The notes below the pieces were generated by a model. The model searched no databases. It was not told the origin of the DNA and saw only the letters and a list, made by a program, of their open reading frames with translations. The position numbers and the translations under genes are program-made. Below are positions 61,833-64,000 of a stretch of DNA of 64,000 nt, in pieces. Numbering within the stretch: the first letter of the stretch is position 1; each line of letters opens with the position of its first letter. Source of the DNA: Mytilinidion resinicola (Eukaryota; Ascomycota; Dothideomycetes; Mytilinidiales; Mytilinidiaceae); contig NW_022985454.1 in NCBI RefSeq assembly GCF_010093595.1, positions 62,001-126,000 on the forward strand, read 5' to 3'.

Positions 61833-64000
61833 TACAGTTTGAATAGAGATGGAGATGATGAGGCGGTAGTGATAGAGGGTAAGGACGAGGGTAAGAATAA
61901 GTAAGTAGTAACAGATATGAATGAAGAGATGGTGGGTATAGTGATGTCAGAACGCAAGGCTGAAAAAGGGCTGATGGGATTGGATGCTTCCCCGCCTTCA
62001 ATTTCGAGGGAGAAATGAAAGAAGACAAGATAACAACAGGGCAAGGAGACGAATCAGGGCGAGAGAGTGAGCGAGTCGAAAAACTCAAGGTGATGTAATC
62101 GTCGCAATGACCCCCGGTGACTCAAGAGGGGAATCTGAGGCCCAGCTACGACCAACGATCACCACCATCACGTACATTCGTCGAGCTTATATCCCACCGA
62201 CCGATGCAATTCTCGGTCCGAGCACCTCAGCCCGCCCAGCGCACAACTAAACACCCGCCAGACCCGTCGAGACAGCCACGAGGACGCAGCTAACCATGCA
62301 CTCGGAGAATCCGTTAAGTTAGCGTAGCCGCTATGTAAGGCTGTCGTGGCTTTCACAACCCGGAATGACGAAGCGAACCTAGAACAGTATCGGTAATTCC
62401 CAAAGCAGTTTGACGCAGATGATAAAAAGGCGCTATCACGCTTCAGCTTCAGCCTTACAGGCATTTGGCTAGCATCCGGAGCTGGTGGAGGGCTGAACTT
62501 GACCGCGCGTGTACATTTGCGTGGGTTCTGACGGAGTACGTATTCTTAGCCAGCTAGCCTACGGAGTATGGTACGGTTAGCTCGGCTACCTTGATATAGA
62601 ACACGGTTCCTATACTTAGCCCACACAGTTCTACGGTACGGCTACGTAAGCCTCCACACACACAGAGTATATATACGGCGTACGTAGCCTAGATAGATGC
62701 TCAACCAATACATCACTTACCTCGTTCAATGCATTGTTTCACCTCCATCCTCAGGTTCCGACATGGAGAATTAGTGAAATGGATTGCGCGGTCTGGTGGG
62801 GATTCAGCCAGGTCTCTTTCGCGCCACGAGCTTGGAGTCAGGAAATTCGTCGTAGGTCAGAACATGAGTATTTCGAAGATGTGTTTTGGGGGCCGAGCCT
62901 AGATCGAGGGGATCGACACGTAGAGATAACTGCTTGGTCTAGATGACGCAGTATGAGTGGTCTCATCTGGGGGCCAAAACTTATCAAAGACCTTGGAATG
63001 ATGTAGTTGCAAGGCTCAACTGCAGTGTGATAGGAATATGTAGGCCAGCTCCTCTAGAAAGTAGTCTACCCCTGCTATGCGAAGTTTGAGAACAGCGGGG
63101 GAAACATTCAACTTCCCTTCATCCACTGTGCTCCGCGTCGTCCTTTAGGACCCTATGTGGAGAGTAGGTCAATGATCCCTAGGGCCTGTCATATCTGAAC
63201 CGCCGAGATTGATGCAGGTCGGAGCGATGCAGCACCATGCGAGCTGACGTTGATCGCGACATAAGATTGTGAGCGACCGAGGTTGAACAAGTCACGTGAC
63301 GTCCATGTGATCAGTTCCGGAAATAGCCGATGTCGAGGAGGTCTCATATACCCCAGCCGTGATAATGATCTAAATCTGATAAATACCGTCAGAATATACA
63401 CAGCCCAGCACCCAACCCCAGGAGGTCTCCCCCGTCCCCTATCACGGCACGTTCCCCTGCTCTTCCACCCTCATTCTCTCCTTCTTCCTCTCCCTCTTAA
63501 CCTCTCTCCCTCCTCTCGATATATCAATCCCCAAACACCTCGAAATGCGGCCTCATCGCCATCGTATACTTAACAAACTCCTCCATACAATCCACGCATC
63601 TCTCCCTGTTGCCACTCGGCAACATCCTACTCCCATCCTCTTCCGCATCTCGAGATCCAGTCATATTTTGTGACTTCTGGCGAGAGGTGGGAGGGCCGGC
63701 ATATGCTGCAGATCTCTGTCATGTCTTCTATACTAGAACAACTAAAGTACGATTGAAATATGACAGATCGGGTTCTATCTCGGTTACCGCGCGGGCGGCA
63801 GCTGATCGCCCATTCTGGTGGTACTGGTGTAGTAGAGTTTGTGATAGTAGATACACGCTAGTGAATGATTCTTTGGGGGGTTGGGAGATGAGATAGGGGT
63901 TGGGGATAGATGCGGTGACGGAGCGAGGGTAAAAATGATAACAAGGAGGATATTTTCATGGGACGGCAGATGTGAGAGAAGCATTGACGACAGAAAACTG
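61833..64000. other. gene-poor right end
   Basis: 2.2 kb without a gene I can support. A segment near 62540-62700 is dense in short words of the type TACGGAGTA, CTACGGTACGG and CTACGTAAG. A pyrimidine-rich tract lies at 63410-63520. On the minus strand a frame from 63670 to 63524 ends CVDCMEEFVKYTMAMRPHF and EVFGD, with an acceptor-like CCACCTCTCGCCAG before it. It could be the last exon of a small Cys-containing gene, but I could not build a consistent upstream exon. Confidence 0.35.

Noticed and set aside
63524..63670. Possible last exon of a small Cys-containing mitochondrial-type protein
   Set aside because: The piece looks plausible, but no upstream exon joins it in phase within the window; described only in the right-end entry.
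1..64000. tRNA genes, snRNAs, CRISPR arrays, phage or prophage genes
   Set aside because: I looked for GGTTCGAATCC-like B boxes and clover-leaf patterns and for evenly spaced repeats with unique spacers; none was convincing.

Overview
The window is nuclear DNA of a filamentous ascomycete (Pezizomycotina). The support is short GT-AG introns of about 47-80 nt with CTRAY-type branch points, typical families (Mdj1, SAP30, Mep ammonium permease, Zn2Cys6 regulator, T5orf172/Mug113, DUF7587, DUF1989), and a clear repeat-induced point mutation (RIP) signature between two copies of a repeat. I cannot place it to genus. I found no rRNA, tRNA, CRISPR or prokaryotic-type operon. Exon boundaries are my own reading of splice signals and reading frame; none is confirmed by transcripts.

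Layout. 0-12 kb: the 5' part of mitochondrial DnaJ Mdj1, the Sin3-complex subunit SAP30, a small spliced gene, a T5orf172 (GIY-YIG-like) protein with AT-hook and membrane tail, an MFS sugar transporter and a DUF1479 2-oxoglutarate oxygenase. 12-22 kb: a secretome-rich block with a divergent M35-like secreted peptidase, a long Ser-rich secreted Cys-rich protein, a tandem pair of small secreted paralogs and a single-pass surface protein with a probable frameshift. 23-32 kb: DUF7587, an alpha/beta hydrolase, a Nudix hydrolase, a decayed alpha/beta hydrolase, then a Mep ammonium permease behind a promoter with GATA, CCAAT and TATA motifs.

32-38 kb is a tandem array of genes coding for an N-terminal RING-like domain and a chromodomain. 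Two copies are largely intact, one of them with a C-terminal frameshift. One is a dead copy and one is a 47-bp fossil. A ~560-bp repeat lies in front of the first two units; its second copy carries C-to-T and G-to-A changes mostly in CpA/TpG context (RIP). 38-44 kb: an FSP1/AMID-like FAD oxidoreductase, a Zn2Cys6 regulator and a DUF1989 protein. 44-55 kb: three BTB/POZ-like paralogs interleaved with a RING gene carrying two in-frame stops, a 5'-truncated SDR, a frameshifted STAND/HeLo-like N-terminal-domain gene and several repeats. 56-62 kb: a sulfatase, a GPI-anchored wall protein and an MFS multidrug transporter.

A TA-flanked MITE family (terminal inverted repeats starting CAG, sharing CATAAGTTTGGGCA) is scattered through the window: two well-preserved copies (2.6 and 52.3 kb) and several degenerate ones, three of them around the BTB block. 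Roughly 31.8-55.8 kb reads as an accessory, fast-decaying compartment between housekeeping flanks. The strongest candidates for something little described are the RING-chromodomain array with its RIP history, the RING gene with two stops inside the BTB-like cluster, and the AT-hook/T5orf172/membrane protein.
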